Positions 38,801 to 49,700 of a DNA stretch of 64,000 bases are shown here, piece by piece (the stretch's first letter is position 1; each line of letters starts with the position of its first letter). A program made the translations under genes and the position numbers. The stretch lies in contig JACONQ010000013.1 in assembly GCA_014281115.1 (NCBI GenBank), positions 372,001 through 436,000 on the forward strand, in the 5' to 3' direction. The DNA is from Laburnicola sp. R22_1 (Eukaryota; Ascomycota; Dothideomycetes; Pleosporales; Didymosphaeriaceae). The notes beneath the pieces are model-generated. The model made no database searches. It had not been told where the DNA came from and saw only the letters and a program-made list of their open reading frames with translations.

Positions 38801-39321
38801 ATCTTCGAGACATATTCGGAGAGCTTGCTTCGGCCTAGGTGCTCGTTCGCCCGCACCCTGGCTACCGCAGCGAGCAAGATCTGCGGTGGGGCATTAAGTG
38901 AGCCCGTCCGCTCAAACCCGCTCGGTGTCGTCTTCCCCATGTCGTACTGCACAACCCCGCCGAAGGTCTGATGCGGATGGCTGATTACCACGTCCCCGAG
39001 CCGGATGTCTGCCTCAGCGCTTGGGACGCCTCCGCCGATGCCCACCATCAGCCCGAGCCGGATCCCCTTAAACGTCGCCCTCATCTGCGTCGCCACGGCT
39101 GCCGCCGGGTTGTTGCCAATCCGGCCGGCTGGTAGACATACAATCGCAACATTGTGCCCGCCTATCGACCCTAAGGCGTATAGGTTCTCGTCGTTGTCGC
39201 CGAAGTCGCGCTCGAGGTCGTCGTACTCCTCGTCGAGCATCTCTTGCGCCGCCGCCAGCTCGACCGGGAGCGCGCACACCCATCCTACTGTGTATTCTTC
39301 GCGGCGCAGTTGGCGCGGCAT
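35803..39321 (-). CDS. NLR-type STAND protein: PNP-like, NACHT, ankyrin, TPR
   Basis: An intact 1,172-codon single-exon frame, the only convincing live gene here. Residues 9-264 form a nucleoside-phosphorylase-like (PNP_UDP) domain (VGWVCALPVE; LMVGIGGGVPS at 91-101; CFEMEAAG at 255-262). Residues 315-650 form a NACHT P-loop module: Walker A GKPGTGKS (321-328), Walker B IYVDALDE (424-431), FFASRH sensor (461-466), MWVFLVVEIL, and an IHETIRDFFL winged-helix end. Ankyrin repeats cover 859-1066 (TPLSYAAENGHEDVVKLLL). About two TPR units follow (1075-1138, EEAEAMNRRALEAREKVLG), then an acidic Trp-rich tail. In fungi this architecture serves non-self or stress sensing, with NACHT oligomerisation triggering the response. 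The PNP domain jumps from EMEAAGLM directly to KKKLLNSL, losing the usual RGICDY-type part. The start is supported by a pyrimidine-rich leader and CAAATGCC context. Composition is RIP-free. Confidence 0.92.
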   Translation of the reverse strand: MPRQLRREEYTVGWVCALPVELAAAQEMLDEEYDDLERDFGDNDENLYALGSIGGHNVAIVCLPAGRIGNNPAAAVATQMRATFKGIRLGLMVGIGGGVPSAEADIRLGDVVISHPHQTFGGVVQYDMGKTTPSGFERTGSLNAPPQILLAAVARVRANEHLGRSKLSEYVSKIGRNPGFQRKKAGPDILFEATYDHEEGQTCELCGTDRQEARQPRESEEGVVVHYGTIASGNQVMRNATERDKVSGELGGVLCFEMEAAGLMKKKLLNSLKFEHIEDRYSSIREAHSATCKWLLTNENYQAWLDESQISHHHGLLWLKGKPGTGKSTIIKFALSEAKRSRKEDVHISFFFNARGSSLEKDTEGMYRSLLFQLLTKHAEAQEAFDDFDILHLPQGPRYSWTIPQLKAVLSCAIRHLGRRWLWIYVDALDECDRGQIRDMVGFFNLLGDDAVTSNINMRVFFASRHYPRISTPKKVELILEKEEEHSRDIERYIQSELRTGNNTQSVAVQGVREEVKRRASGIFMWVFLVVEILNKAYEDGQIIGLKGKLQEIPDDLGKLFKEILTRDGQNMEATRLCIQWILFAKRPLTREELYFAIHSGTHPEEVGPWNREEITTEIMDAFILSCSKGLAQLTQSRSATVQFIHETIRDFFLKEDGMQYIQGTSSQSLPGSGHDSLKQCCVNYISSTLGGSPWPFIEYAQSHVLYHANAAEANGVSEAPFLHEVRVQPWLHFRKFHALDSSLLYILAEGNLKSLIEATIRIDPRVDTDGERYGPPIRIALERRHYDALSALLTLGPADKSAIDNLIDNYYYWCTLGGRSAASVLSFYFQWGDESDAITLLRSGRFDLDVNISATVPRSPLSIAVQRGYKKLVTLLLGKQDVNPDRKDSSGLTPLSIAAREGRGDIAPLLIECAKVNVNSQCSAGRTPLSYAAENGHEDVVKLLLRQPDVEVNLQDKNERTPFLYAARHGHEGIVGLLIHTHRVDVVSRDVVGQTALSNAVLRGREGVVRQLLNIRDIDINSRDTVNGRTPLLLALLYGHKSIAKLLLDRPNIDINICDNRNRAPFYYARARGMYEEAEVMSRRALEATEKMLGNEHPDTLSSVGSLASVLRDQGKDEEAEAMNRRALEAREKVLGNEPVSPDLELSDEWEWEQEPDDWDSEPEADHDMTT

Positions 39322-39690
39322 TTGCGGTCGTTACGAGGGAGTAAAGGGGGGGGCGGTCCTGCAGCAAGGCTGGTAAGAGAGTGAAGCCGTGGTCTAATAA
39401 CGTGGCAGCCTAGCAACGACATTTGCTGCCGCTCAGCCTCGTAGCCTGCATTGCAGCCGCCCGCCTTCTGGCAGCTACCATACGCTGAGAGGTGTCGGCG
39501 TCGCAGCGTCGCACAGCTGCAAGCGCTGGCTGGAAGCGGGATCGACGTAGACGGCGAGCGGCCCATTTATTGGTCGTGCATAGATAACGAGTAGGCGGGG
39601 CCCTATAGGCTGGCAAGCCGGGTTAGACGGGAAGAGTTTCAATCGCTAAGGTTGGCGCACATTTGCTAGATGTACCCGTTATACTCTAAT
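39322..39690 (-). promoter_or_regulatory. Probable promoter and 5' leader of the NLR
   Basis: Normal-composition upstream region read on the minus strand. Just before the ATG lies a C-tract and pyrimidine-rich run (39,325-39,360; CCCCCCCCTTTACTCCC), common in fungal leaders. No TATA box was identified. The RIP-free composition ends near 39,680, marking the island edge. Short frames here on both strands look accidental. Confidence 0.45.
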
Positions 39691-40799
39691 TATATAATAT
39701 CCGCGTAATAGGTTATATATACCTAAAAAGGTTTTAAAGCTATAATAGTATGTAGTGCCCTATATAGCAGATTTATCTACTATACTAACGAATATAGCTT
39801 ATAGCATAAAGGTGCACTCTATAGAAATTAAGTAAGAGAATAGCTATACTTGTATAATTTTTAGGTATAAAGAATTATAAATAATAAGAAGTAGCTATAA
39901 AGTATATTAAGAATAGCTCTATTAAGATATTTATATATACATATATTCTAAGTTAAGTTACTACTAACTTTCTAGTACTTTCGGGACTAGCCTATCTCTA
40001 TATGCCTTGTTAACGTGGTAGCTAAGCCTTCTAGTAAAGCGTAGCTGTATCCACTCTAATTAAGTTGCTAGAAGCAAAGCTCGTATAGCTACTTAGGCTA
40101 GGAAAGGAGAGTTTTGTCTAGTAAACGCCTTAGCGTGTATTACCTTAGAAGGTTGCCTCTATCCGCAACTATTATAATATATTAAACGCTTCTGTTGTCT
40201 CTATAATTCCTAGCCGTCTACTATAGTCTATTCTAAATAGTGCCTTGCTCTAAATTATTTGCATTCTCTGCCCTCTTGCCCTAGAAATAATATTGTAGCG
40301 ATGTGGCTTCTTTACTTTAATTACTCTAAGAGACTCGTCTTAATAGACTTTAGTAAAAAGATTACTTCGCTATATGCTATCCTTTTATATAGATAGGAAG
40401 AGGTTCTCTCTACCCTAATATAGAGACTTTACTTAGGACTCTAAATAAGTGGCAAATAAAGAGGGTAGAGATAAGAACGTATTACTACTTTTATTCTATA
40501 GAATATAAAGCTAATATATATAGCAAACTAGTTAAGCTACGTAAGTATGCTTACGAGTGATATTATATAATTTTATAGTGTGAAAGTAACTCGCCACTAT
40601 ATTTGCCACTATAGATAGAGAGGACGGCTAATCCGCTCTAGACAGACCCTTGTAAGGTGGCGAATTCTGTAGGTGTTTTTAGAGAGTTAAGGACTAAAGG
40701 CATGGCTAAGGCTGCGGGGCTAAGGTTGGCCCACCCGCTAAGCTTTTGCATAGCCATATGCCTAATAGCTACTATAAGTAAATTATATAGTAATAATTA
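39691..40799. other. Unrecognised RIP-degraded DNA
   Basis: Sharp return to TA-rich sequence. No family recognised. A lightly mutated patch lies at about 40,665-40,760. Confidence 0.4.
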
Positions 40800-41240
40800 T
40801 ATAGGTGTGGGGTTGTTTTGCACTAGCCGGAATTAGTAATTACTTTAATTAGAAGTACTAACGAGAAGTAGCGATCTTATATAAATTTGCGCGTAATAGT
40901 AGGCACAAGGCTAATTATAACTTACTAGCATTAAAGCGGAATTCTAAGGGTTAAATAAGACTCTTTTATAAAAATTTAGAGTGGTAAGGGCATAGTAGTA
41001 GTGCTATAAAGAAGAAAGTCTAATATGCTATAGAAGGAGGCTCTTTGCAAATTAAGCCTAAAGGCGACAATGTAAACGTAATTTAAAAGTAGAAGGTATT
41101 CTAAATATTTAAAATTAGCTATAGTACACGACTTCTAAAGAAATATAATAAAGCTTAATAGGCGCGCAGAGTTATAGTTACTTAAAGTTAAAGTACCCCG
41201 TATATTATCTGGCACTGTGGGTTTTCCGCTACGTAGGGGG
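40800..41240 (-). repeat. Dispersed repeat R1, copy D
   Basis: A reverse-orientation R1 copy. Its reverse complement starts CTACGTAGCGG (41,229-41,237 region), then carries ACGGGGTACTTTAACTTT, a TTACGTTTACATTGTC block matching TTACGTTTGCGTTGTC in copy C, and CCGGCTAGTGCAAAAC near its far end, shared with copy B. The alignment holds over about 400 bp. Confidence 0.62.
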
Positions 41241-41356
41241 GGACGTTACTATTCTTAACAAAGTAAAATGGGGGCCTATTTTGTGCTAGGACCCGTTTTA
41301 TACTAGGCTATTTAGCTTACGCTAAAATATACTGTATAGAGCCCTAATATCTCTTA

Positions 41357-41440
41357 CTGCATAGTGAGACACACTGTGTGACGAGACAAATAAGGGGTAC
41401 TTTAACTTTTAGTAACTAGAAAGCTTATGCGCGCTATGTT
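41357..41440 (+). repeat. Dispersed repeat R1, copy E (short)
   Basis: Carries ACACTGTGTGACGAGACAAA, then AAGGGGTACTTTAACTTTTAG, in direct orientation, and diverges soon after. It stands head to head with copy D, about 115 bp apart. Confidence 0.6.
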
Positions 41441-42580
41441 ACTGTATAATCTATGCGAGGGATCTAATAATAGACTAAAATACCATTGTTTCTAACCCTT
41501 TATAGTGCTTTAAAAAGGTCTAGAGTCTTTTCTAAATTATTAAATACCTAGAGTTTTAGATTATTAAAGCTAGTAGCGTATATATTGCCTAGTGTTATAT
41601 AATATAGTGGCGACGAATTGCAGAATATTATTTATAGACTAGCTAGAATAGCTAAGCGTAAAATTTACTTTATACTACCCCTGCTAATAATGCCTTATTA
41701 TATAATTTAAGGTTATGACTATACTTATGTAATATACTAATAGCGCTATTAGAGTTAATATTATTACGCTAACTGTCTACGTTTTTACTAAAAGTTAAAA
41801 TATATTACGTAATTGCTATTAGTTACTATATATATAGTATTAATCTAAGTATGAGTTTAATTATATAGCTGTGCGCAGAATATGGCGAAATTTAATAGAA
41901 GTTAAAGGGTAACGTTATATTATATATGCTTTCTTAGGCTAGCGCAAAGTAGGAGACGCTAGTAAGGTAGAAGATATTTTTCTTCTTATGCCTATTAGGA
42001 ACTAGTACTATTCTAGAGATAAATATATATTGGCTTAAGGTAGATTAAGCTAGGTTGTTAACTTTAACAACTTAGTTTAGCTAATTATTTTTAAGATTCT
42101 TCCTATTTTAATTAATTTTATTATTATAATAGAATAAGTTACCTAATTAGCTATTTATTATATACTTAACTTTAGTTATTATTATTATCTTAGTAATTTA
42201 TCTCTTATTTGGAATTGGTTTTAACTCTTAGATACTATAGTAATAAAGAATCTTAACTAAAAATAGTTATAGCGACAGTAAGGTAACGTATAAAGCTGTA
42301 TTAAACTGGCTTACTATTACCTGCTTTGCGTTATAGCACTAGGGCTTAGTCTTCTTAATACTTTATATAGCTACCTTTATTAACTGCTATATAAGATTTA
42401 TAGAGTTTAAGACTATATAAAGAGTTATATACTATAAATAAAGGAAAATATAAGCTTGCCGCTAAAGCGGTATTAAGAATAGTAATAAGGGAATGCTAAG
42501 AAATGTAGAATAAATTAGTTAATACTATACTAGCGCTATAATAAAGAGGTAGCAGCCTTAATTTATATAACACGTAATAA
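41441..42580. other. Unrecognised RIP-degraded DNA
   Basis: TA-rich; no frame and no family seen. It lies downstream of the DUF3435 relic and may contain its decayed 3' flank. Confidence 0.4.
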
Positions 42581-42589
42581 GATAATACT

Positions 42590-44560
42590 ATAGACCTTAT
42601 GCGCATATTACTGCTAGTGCATCTTATGCTTAATATTAATTCTATAGAGGCTGCACCTAAGGAGATCTCTATTCTATATATTTGCTAGGTGTTTTCTTAT
42701 AAAATGTGTGCTAAGATTGTCTAGAGTATAAAACAAGTGTGTGTGCTTAGCTATTAGTAATTTCTTATTACCTAGGCATACAAAATATATTCTTAGCCTC
42801 TTCTTTTTATATACTAATACCTTGGCTATTTCTAACTCTTTCTTATTAACTATACGCTGTAACTTCTCTTTTCTAGTAACTAGTAGTATAATATAACTAT
42901 TTAATTACTTTAGTTAATAAAGGTGTATTCTATCCTCTTTAATTCTATAGTAATCTATAATGGCACAAATAGCTTTATCGCGCCAGCTAACTTTCTTTTA
43001 TAGGGATGTTTCTAGTTAGGTTAGAATAGTGTTAACTAATATCTTCTAGACTAGAAGTATAGTATTATAAGATATTGCCGCTACTATAATGTCTTTGGCT
43101 TTAATACTAGTAAGCTGTTACTTAATATTGCGTATGGGTTGCTTATACTTCTAGCGCTTTTTAATCTTCTAGAGAAGAGTATGTCGCAATTACTGCCTTA
43201 TCTAGTTAATCTAGTAGTTAAGCGCTTAGTAGTGTGGATATTTTATTCTAAGGCTATATTTAAGTCGCTCTCGCTGCGCTAGCAGCGAGCGAATAATAGG
43301 ATAATTGTTTACTAATACTAATTACTCTAGTGTAAGGCTTTTTAGCCTTTTGGAATTAATTAATTAACTTATTATACAAGCTACTTATATTAATACGTTC
43401 TAGAGTTATATACCTTACACAATTGCCTATATATCTACTATAACATATTATAATAGATAGTGTTTAAGAATGTCTATATGTTAGTATATTCTATTATTAG
43501 ATTTTATATAGTCTTGCTAACGTTGCCTATATATACGTTAGTTCTAGATCTACTAGGGCTAGTAGCTAAGGCTAATATTATTATTCTTATTAAATACCTT
43601 ACCTCTAGCGTAGTATAGTAAATAGGGCTGGGTAACCTATGCAAACTCTGTAATTTCCCTAAGGGTTTTAATCTAAGGCCGTAACGTAGAGTCTAGGAGA
43701 CGTTTATCCTTAGAGATAACCTAGTCTTCTGGGATCCTCTTCGCTATGCGGAAGATGGGAATATTATCTAGTTTTTAATTAAGTTACAATAGGAGCTTAT
43801 TGCGCTCTAGTAAGATAAAGAGCCTACTTAGCTTTTCTAAACCTGTTAGATTATACGCAGCAAACGCCCCATTATAGAAGAGTATTCTAAGTAGGAATAC
43901 GTAGGGGCTAAAAGTAAGAGTCTTATTATAGACAACTTTAGGGATAGGAAAAGTGTTCCTAACTAGATTATTAGTATCTTTATAAGATAAATAAATCTTA
44001 GAAGAAAAAAAGTACATATCTTTAATTCTAAGGAACTTCGTTATAAATTTAAAGATTAGCTTAAGTAATACGTAATAAGGCCCACACTCTAGATCTTAAA
44101 GCAGCGTAATCTAGATATACTAATAGTAGAGGCTAAGAAGATCTTTTAGCCAATTTGCCATAAAACTACCAAGTTATAGGTAGACTTAGGTTTGTATCTA
44201 ATAGTGTCTATAGGAATATTACTTTTTAGTTATTATAAGATTTGTCTCTAGAACTTAAGTAAGGTCCTCTATATACATATAGACCTTATCTTAGCCTATC
44301 TTTTTCAAGCTATACTTTTTGGCTAGCTTTTGTAACACCTATAATATAGCTTAGATATACTATAGAGTAAAAAGATATATAATAAGAGGCAGAATAGACC
44401 TTATATATACTCTAGTTTATTTTTCTATCTAGCTTAAGACTTATTACTCTCTTATATATAAGGCGGTATACCTTCTAGTATATTCTAAGGAAGCTAGCGA
44501 ACTTAATACCCTAGCGTTTCTAATCTTTCTTTTCTTAACGCTAATTAAGTAGCTAGTTAA
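42590..44560 (-). pseudogene. RIP-degraded DUF3435-family tyrosine recombinase
   Basis: A minus-strand relic of the fungal DUF3435 group (tyrosine recombinases related to Cryptons and to the captains of Starship elements). From the 5' end: LAKKYSLKKI and a DL-stop-VLETNLIITKK segment (about 44,270); the open piece 43,784-44,017 with TFSPYVFLLRILFYNGAFAA, matching FxLHPHVFLLGMLFxxxAF; KTLREITEFA, stop, VTQPYLLYYA (about 43,660), matching the GEITGFxxVTxPYxLRYG stretch; then DILKHYL (about 43,455), the HxxxDTFxKHY active-site end. A C-terminal zinc-finger-like part follows: MCLGNKKLL (about 42,770), NLSTHFIRKHLANIQ (about 42,710), INIKHKMHQQQ (about 42,615). Stops are at Gln and Trp positions. 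It is dead as it stands. Whether it was a Starship captain or a stand-alone Crypton-like element cannot be decided here. Confidence 0.75.
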
Positions 44561-44710
44561 AGAAGGTATATAGGGTGCGGACGGATATAGTTGTATAGAA
44601 GTAGAGGTTTGTTCTTCCTATATAGGTTTAGTATCTATCTTATATTACTATTATATTTCTTAGTCTAAAGAGTTAGAGTATATAACTTACTACTTCTATT
44701 AGTCTTTAAT
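44561..44710. other. Short AT-rich spacer before LTR copy 3
   Basis: No feature recognised. It may hold the extreme 5' end of the DUF3435 relic. Confidence 0.35.
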
Positions 44711-44715
44711 ATAAT

Positions 44716-45663
44716 TGTGAAAAGTGGATAAATAGATAAGAAGGTGATCGAGTTGGTATTGTTAAACTGGTTGATTTTTTTTAAATAAACTGGCTACCTA
44801 GCAATCTATATACAAAATAATTTAGACTAACGAACACTTAGTTTTGTATAGTTTAATTATGCCTTTAACTTTTATGCGTGCTAGTGTTTTAAACTAATGT
44901 TTGAACTAGTGTTTTATATGCAATAGTGTTTTATATACGAGCTATTGTTTTATATGCAGACTAGTGTTTTATATGCAAGCTATTATATGTAAACTAGTAT
45001 TTTATATGCAAACTAGTGTTTTATATGCAAACTAGTGTTTTATATGCAAACTAGTGTTTTATATGCAAACTAGTATTTTATATGCGAGCTATTGCAAACT
45101 TTGTTTTACTATTGCTTAGTTGTGACGTTAACAATAAACGCCTTATTTTAGCATAATTTATTACTCCTTAGTTTATTATACGCTAATGTATTTTATATTG
45201 TAAAACAAGTCTTTTATATGTTATATTTTGTTTTTTAGTAATAAGTAATTTAATACATATAATATTGCCTTGTTTAGTATATTCTTTTTAGCAATTGCTC
45301 AAAATTATTAAAGCGCTTGATTGCGACAAGTTTGTCAAAAGTTATTGATTTAGAAAAATTAATTACGAGCTTATTTATATTACGATAGCGTATTTTATAA
45401 TATTTATTAGGTTAGTTTTATATTATATTTTGGTTTTAGTTTTAATACATATAATATTAGATTTCTTACAATTATCTTTTAGTAAACTTTTTGTGCGTTA
45501 CTTAAAGTTGACTTTGGCTTTAATTGCAACTTATTGTCGGAACGACTATTTTAGTTTATTTTTAGGTAGCTTATAGTTATTTATCTATTTATCTTTTATT
45601 ATAACAGCGAAATTCTAACATGTTATTTTATTATTTATTTTGCTTACTAATATAGTTTTAACA
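44716..45663 (+). mobile_element. Solo LTR, copy 3
   Basis: A 948-bp solo LTR of the same family, starting TGTGAAAAGTGG and ending AGTTTTAACA. It is flanked by a perfect 5-bp target duplication ATAAT (44,711-44,715 and 45,664-45,668). It has one more internal 19-bp unit than copies 1 and 2, a small gap near 45,445, and a few RIP-type changes (for example ACTAGTGTTTT to ACTAGTATTTT). Confidence 0.93.
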
Positions 45664-45668
45664 ATAAT

Positions 45669-46790
45669 CTAGTAGATAGGTACTGCTTTTTTTATAGTTC
45701 TTCTTAGTATACTCTCTTTTGTTAAATGTTTCTAGCATGCTAGTGTAGTGCTAAGACGGATAATTCTTATTAGCAAAGAGCTATACTTAGTTCTCTACCT
45801 CTTTGTCTTGCTTACTATTCTTGTTACTGCACGTTTTGTTATCTATAAGGTCTATATCTAACATAACACTACTATTGGCATTAGACTTAGTATATTTACT
45901 CTTATTAGAGGAATTATTAATAGGTAGATAGCGTTATAGATTATATTAGTGCAGGGAATATATAGGCATATTAGATAATAGGTAGGGCGGTTAGTTAAGT
46001 AGATAAGTAAGAGAAGTAGTAGTCCTTACTAATAGTTTTATAAAGAGCAAGGAAACCACTTTAAGTATATTGCTAATTAGACGGCCTTAGCTTAGGTTAA
46101 TATGCTACAAGTAACAAGAATAGCGAGTAGTGTTAAGAGCTATGCCCCACTCTTACGTTCCTAGCAGCAGGGGTGCTACAACTTACTACTTGGGCGAGAG
46201 CCTAGATAAGAGTGCTATAGTAATAGTAATAAGATATCTGTGCAAGAGAAAGAAGAGCGCGTAGTATTTTAAAACATAGGATATAATATAATCTAGGCGC
46301 TGTTAGATTATAAAAGCGTGCTAAGAGCTCTACTGCTAAGCTTCCTTAAAGTTAGAGTAGTAGCGCAACTACGCTAGCTAAAGTGGGTAATCTAAAGAGC
46401 ACATGCGCCCAAGCTGTCTAGCGTATAAGTAGGGAGGTTTAGTAGCAAGTTAGCGTTAGAAAATAGCAGCACCAGCACTCTAAATCGGCAGCCAAAATGC
46501 GATTAGATTGTTTAAGGTAACAAATAAAACTAGGATCTTTATAGACTTATATAGACGCCTAAATATTACTAAGAATTAATACCTAAATATCTTTCTAAAT
46601 ATTCTTATTAGCTGTGTAGTATAGTATTACCTTTATACTATCTACTCTAGATAATTATAGAAGTGCTTATATAAAGCACTTAATAGTTACTTTAATACTA
46701 CTATTAACTATAACTAGTATTAGATAGACTAGACTATAATAACTTTTATATAATACTAATATAAAAACCTTAATAAAAGTCTATACAAAG
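45669..46790. other. Unrecognised DNA between LTR copy 3 and the copia relic
   Basis: AT-rich with a somewhat GC-richer patch at 46,120-46,500. No gene recognised. The 5' LTR and leader of the copia element would be expected here but could not be defined. Confidence 0.4.
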
Positions 46791-46799
46791 TTCTAGAGG

Positions 46800-49700
46800 T
46801 AATAATTAATAGGCTTACATTTATATAGAGAGTATTAGATGTAAACTTGTGCTAGAAAAATTCCTCTTTACACTAATATTATATAAGTATATGATAGATA
46901 ACTAGAGCTAGAGTAGGCTATATTTACTATTAAGCCTATCTATAAAGCGCTATTTGCTAATCTCCATACGTTAATCTAAGTTGCAATTAATTACTAATCT
47001 AATAAGCACTTATAAGAGGCTACTATATACTATACTAATTATAAATATAACTTTTCTATATAAAAAGATAGATTACTAGACCCTTATAGATAAGAATTTT
47101 ATAGATAATTTATACTATTATTATTACAATTTAGATCCTAATTAAATAATATTTACTATATAATTAGCGAACATATCTATAAGAGAGAGCTAGAGAAGTA
47201 TATAGAATAGTTTATTCTTAAAGATTAATACTATAGAATATACTAAAGTAAACTATAGAATATAGATATAGTAAGGATTTTTACTATTAGTAAAGCATAG
47301 CTAGAGGTATACGTATAAGAGAATTCCTATATAAAGATTAATTAGATATCTAGTAATACTAATATTAGCTTTAAAAATTAGAACTTATAAGAATCTCTAG
47401 GAACTATATAAATTATAAATTTAATAGAAACAGTTACCTACTATATTTTAAATACTCTAACACTATTCCTACTATTACTAGTAGATACTAATAAGCTAGG
47501 TGCCTACTTTAATAATGTTCTAGATATTATTATATACAAGAATAGCATAACTATACCTATTATACGCAAATAGGGACACTTTTTTAATATTAGTAAGAAA
47601 GAAACTGTGTCTTTCTTTACTAAATAGGAACTCTATTACCTTTATTAATAATTTAGACATTTCTATATAGAAAGACTTTAGAAGATACTTACTAATACTA
47701 ACTATAAAGTAGATACTACTATACTAAATAAAATTTAGAAGTTTTACTACTACTATTAATTGCATAAATAAGCCCTATATTACTTTAAGTTTACTATTAA
47801 GGATAACACCTACTTTAACTATAAGATTATTATTAATATTATATATAATAGAGCTAGAGACGCACTATATATTATAGATATAGATATATTATTTTAAGCT
47901 GCAATTTTCTTAAAATTAATATCTATATAAGATGTGTAGGAAACTCTTTATAAATACTAAATTAATATCTACTAAAGTCTACTTAACTATATTATATATA
48001 ACCTAGGAATAAACTTTATATTAGATAAGTTTAGAAACTATATAAAGATTATTAGCGCAACCTATAGGTAGATGCCTATAGAAGTATATTAAAAAATAGA
48101 ATTGGTTAAGTGTTTATACGCATCTCTTTACAGAGCTTTTAATATTCTTAAGGCTAAACTAAAAATTATATAAATAAGAAGAATAGTTTTTAGATAGCTA
48201 TTAAAGCTATTAATAACACTATACGCCTAAATAGCCTTATACCTACCCTACTAGTCTTTAGCGCATATCCTAGGATTAGTATAAATCCTTCTCTATTACC
48301 TAATATTATTACACGTATAAATACTATATTAAAGATAATAAAAATATTATAAAAGAAAAAGGATAAAACTAATATTAATTATGCGCTAAATATTTATAAT
48401 AGTCTATTAGTAGTGTATAAAGTCCTTAAGCTCCTACTTAGATCTAAGATTATAGTCTAGAAAGAGAAAGGTAGATAGATAGGCCTATATAAGATTAAAA
48501 GTATTAAGGACAAAGATATAATCCTTAATCTAGAAAATAGTTTAGTAAAGTTTTGCTATACGTAAGTTAAGCTATATTATTATAAAAAAATTATACTCTT
48601 TTACTATTATATAAAGTAGATAATATTGCCCCTATATAAAGGGATCCTTTAAAGAAGAGAAGAAGAGTCTGCCTAAAAAGATACTATATTTCTTTCCTAA
48701 AAAGAAATATATAATTAGAAACTATCTCTAAAGCTCTATATAGAAGGTGTAATTACAATACCTAAAGCACCTTTTAAAGAGTTAGATTGTATAGAAATAG
48801 ACGCTCTTATTACTAATAGTATATTTAAAATTCTTCTCTTTAACCTATTTAAGTATAAGGGCAGAATTTTTAACCTTTACCTTATATAAGAAGTTAAGGG
48901 CAAGACTATTTAACTATATAAGAAATTCTGCCTTATATTTGCTAGCTACTCTAATAAAGAAAAGAATAAAATCCTTACCTAATTACCTACTATCTAAAGG
49001 ATAAGCTAGCGCCTACTTATTATATTAGAAGCAAGTCTGTAGGTAATATATAGAATGTATTTTAAACTATAAGATATTACCTAGGCCTATATTTAGTCTA
49101 CTAATAAACTAAACCGCATACTCTATACTAGACTACCTAAAGAACTGTATATAAACTTTTTATAAGACACAATCTTTTATATTATATAACTACTCTATAG
49201 TTCTCCCCCGGGGTTAATCCGTGACGTCACGTGATCCCGGGCCGACTGTTTGGCCGACCACCGTGTTACGTAATTAATAATTTCTTTAACAATATTTTTT
49301 GCTGCAACAACAACAACAATAATTATAATAGTAACTAGACTGTCTATTAACTACTATTAATATTACTATTATAAAGAAAGTTAATAATAAAATTATTATT
49401 ATTTTGTGTATATTTTATTACTACTACTATATACTAGGTACTAGGTTTTAGTGCCTTCTATTTTACTTCTCTCTGTGTATAGTGTAGACTCGACCTTAGT
49501 TAGAATCTCTACACAATAAAGATGTTTAATAACTACTCTATAGTATAGCTAAACTAAGTCTTTACTAGTTTAAGACCTACTATAATTACTATAAAGAAAA
49601 ACTTAGTATAAAGACTTTATTATATAATTTATAATTACTTATTACTAATAAAGAAGAGTACACCTTTAGAATTACTAGCCTTTAGATAAATAATATCCTT

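Noticed and set aside
36134..39376. Many plus- and minus-strand frames of 60-120 codons across the NLR
   Set aside because: They are shadows of the 1,172-codon minus-strand gene in other frames, with no independent protein features.
39285..39616. Two overlapping minus-strand frames upstream of the NLR start, considered as an N-terminal extension
   Set aside because: They are not in frame with the PNP domain, consist of Arg/Ala-rich low-information sequence, and the PNP fold already starts properly after MPRQLRREEYTVGWVCALP.
43784..44017. A separate 77-codon minus-strand gene
   Set aside because: Its translation continues the DUF3435 relic both upstream and downstream; it is just the longest piece without a RIP stop.
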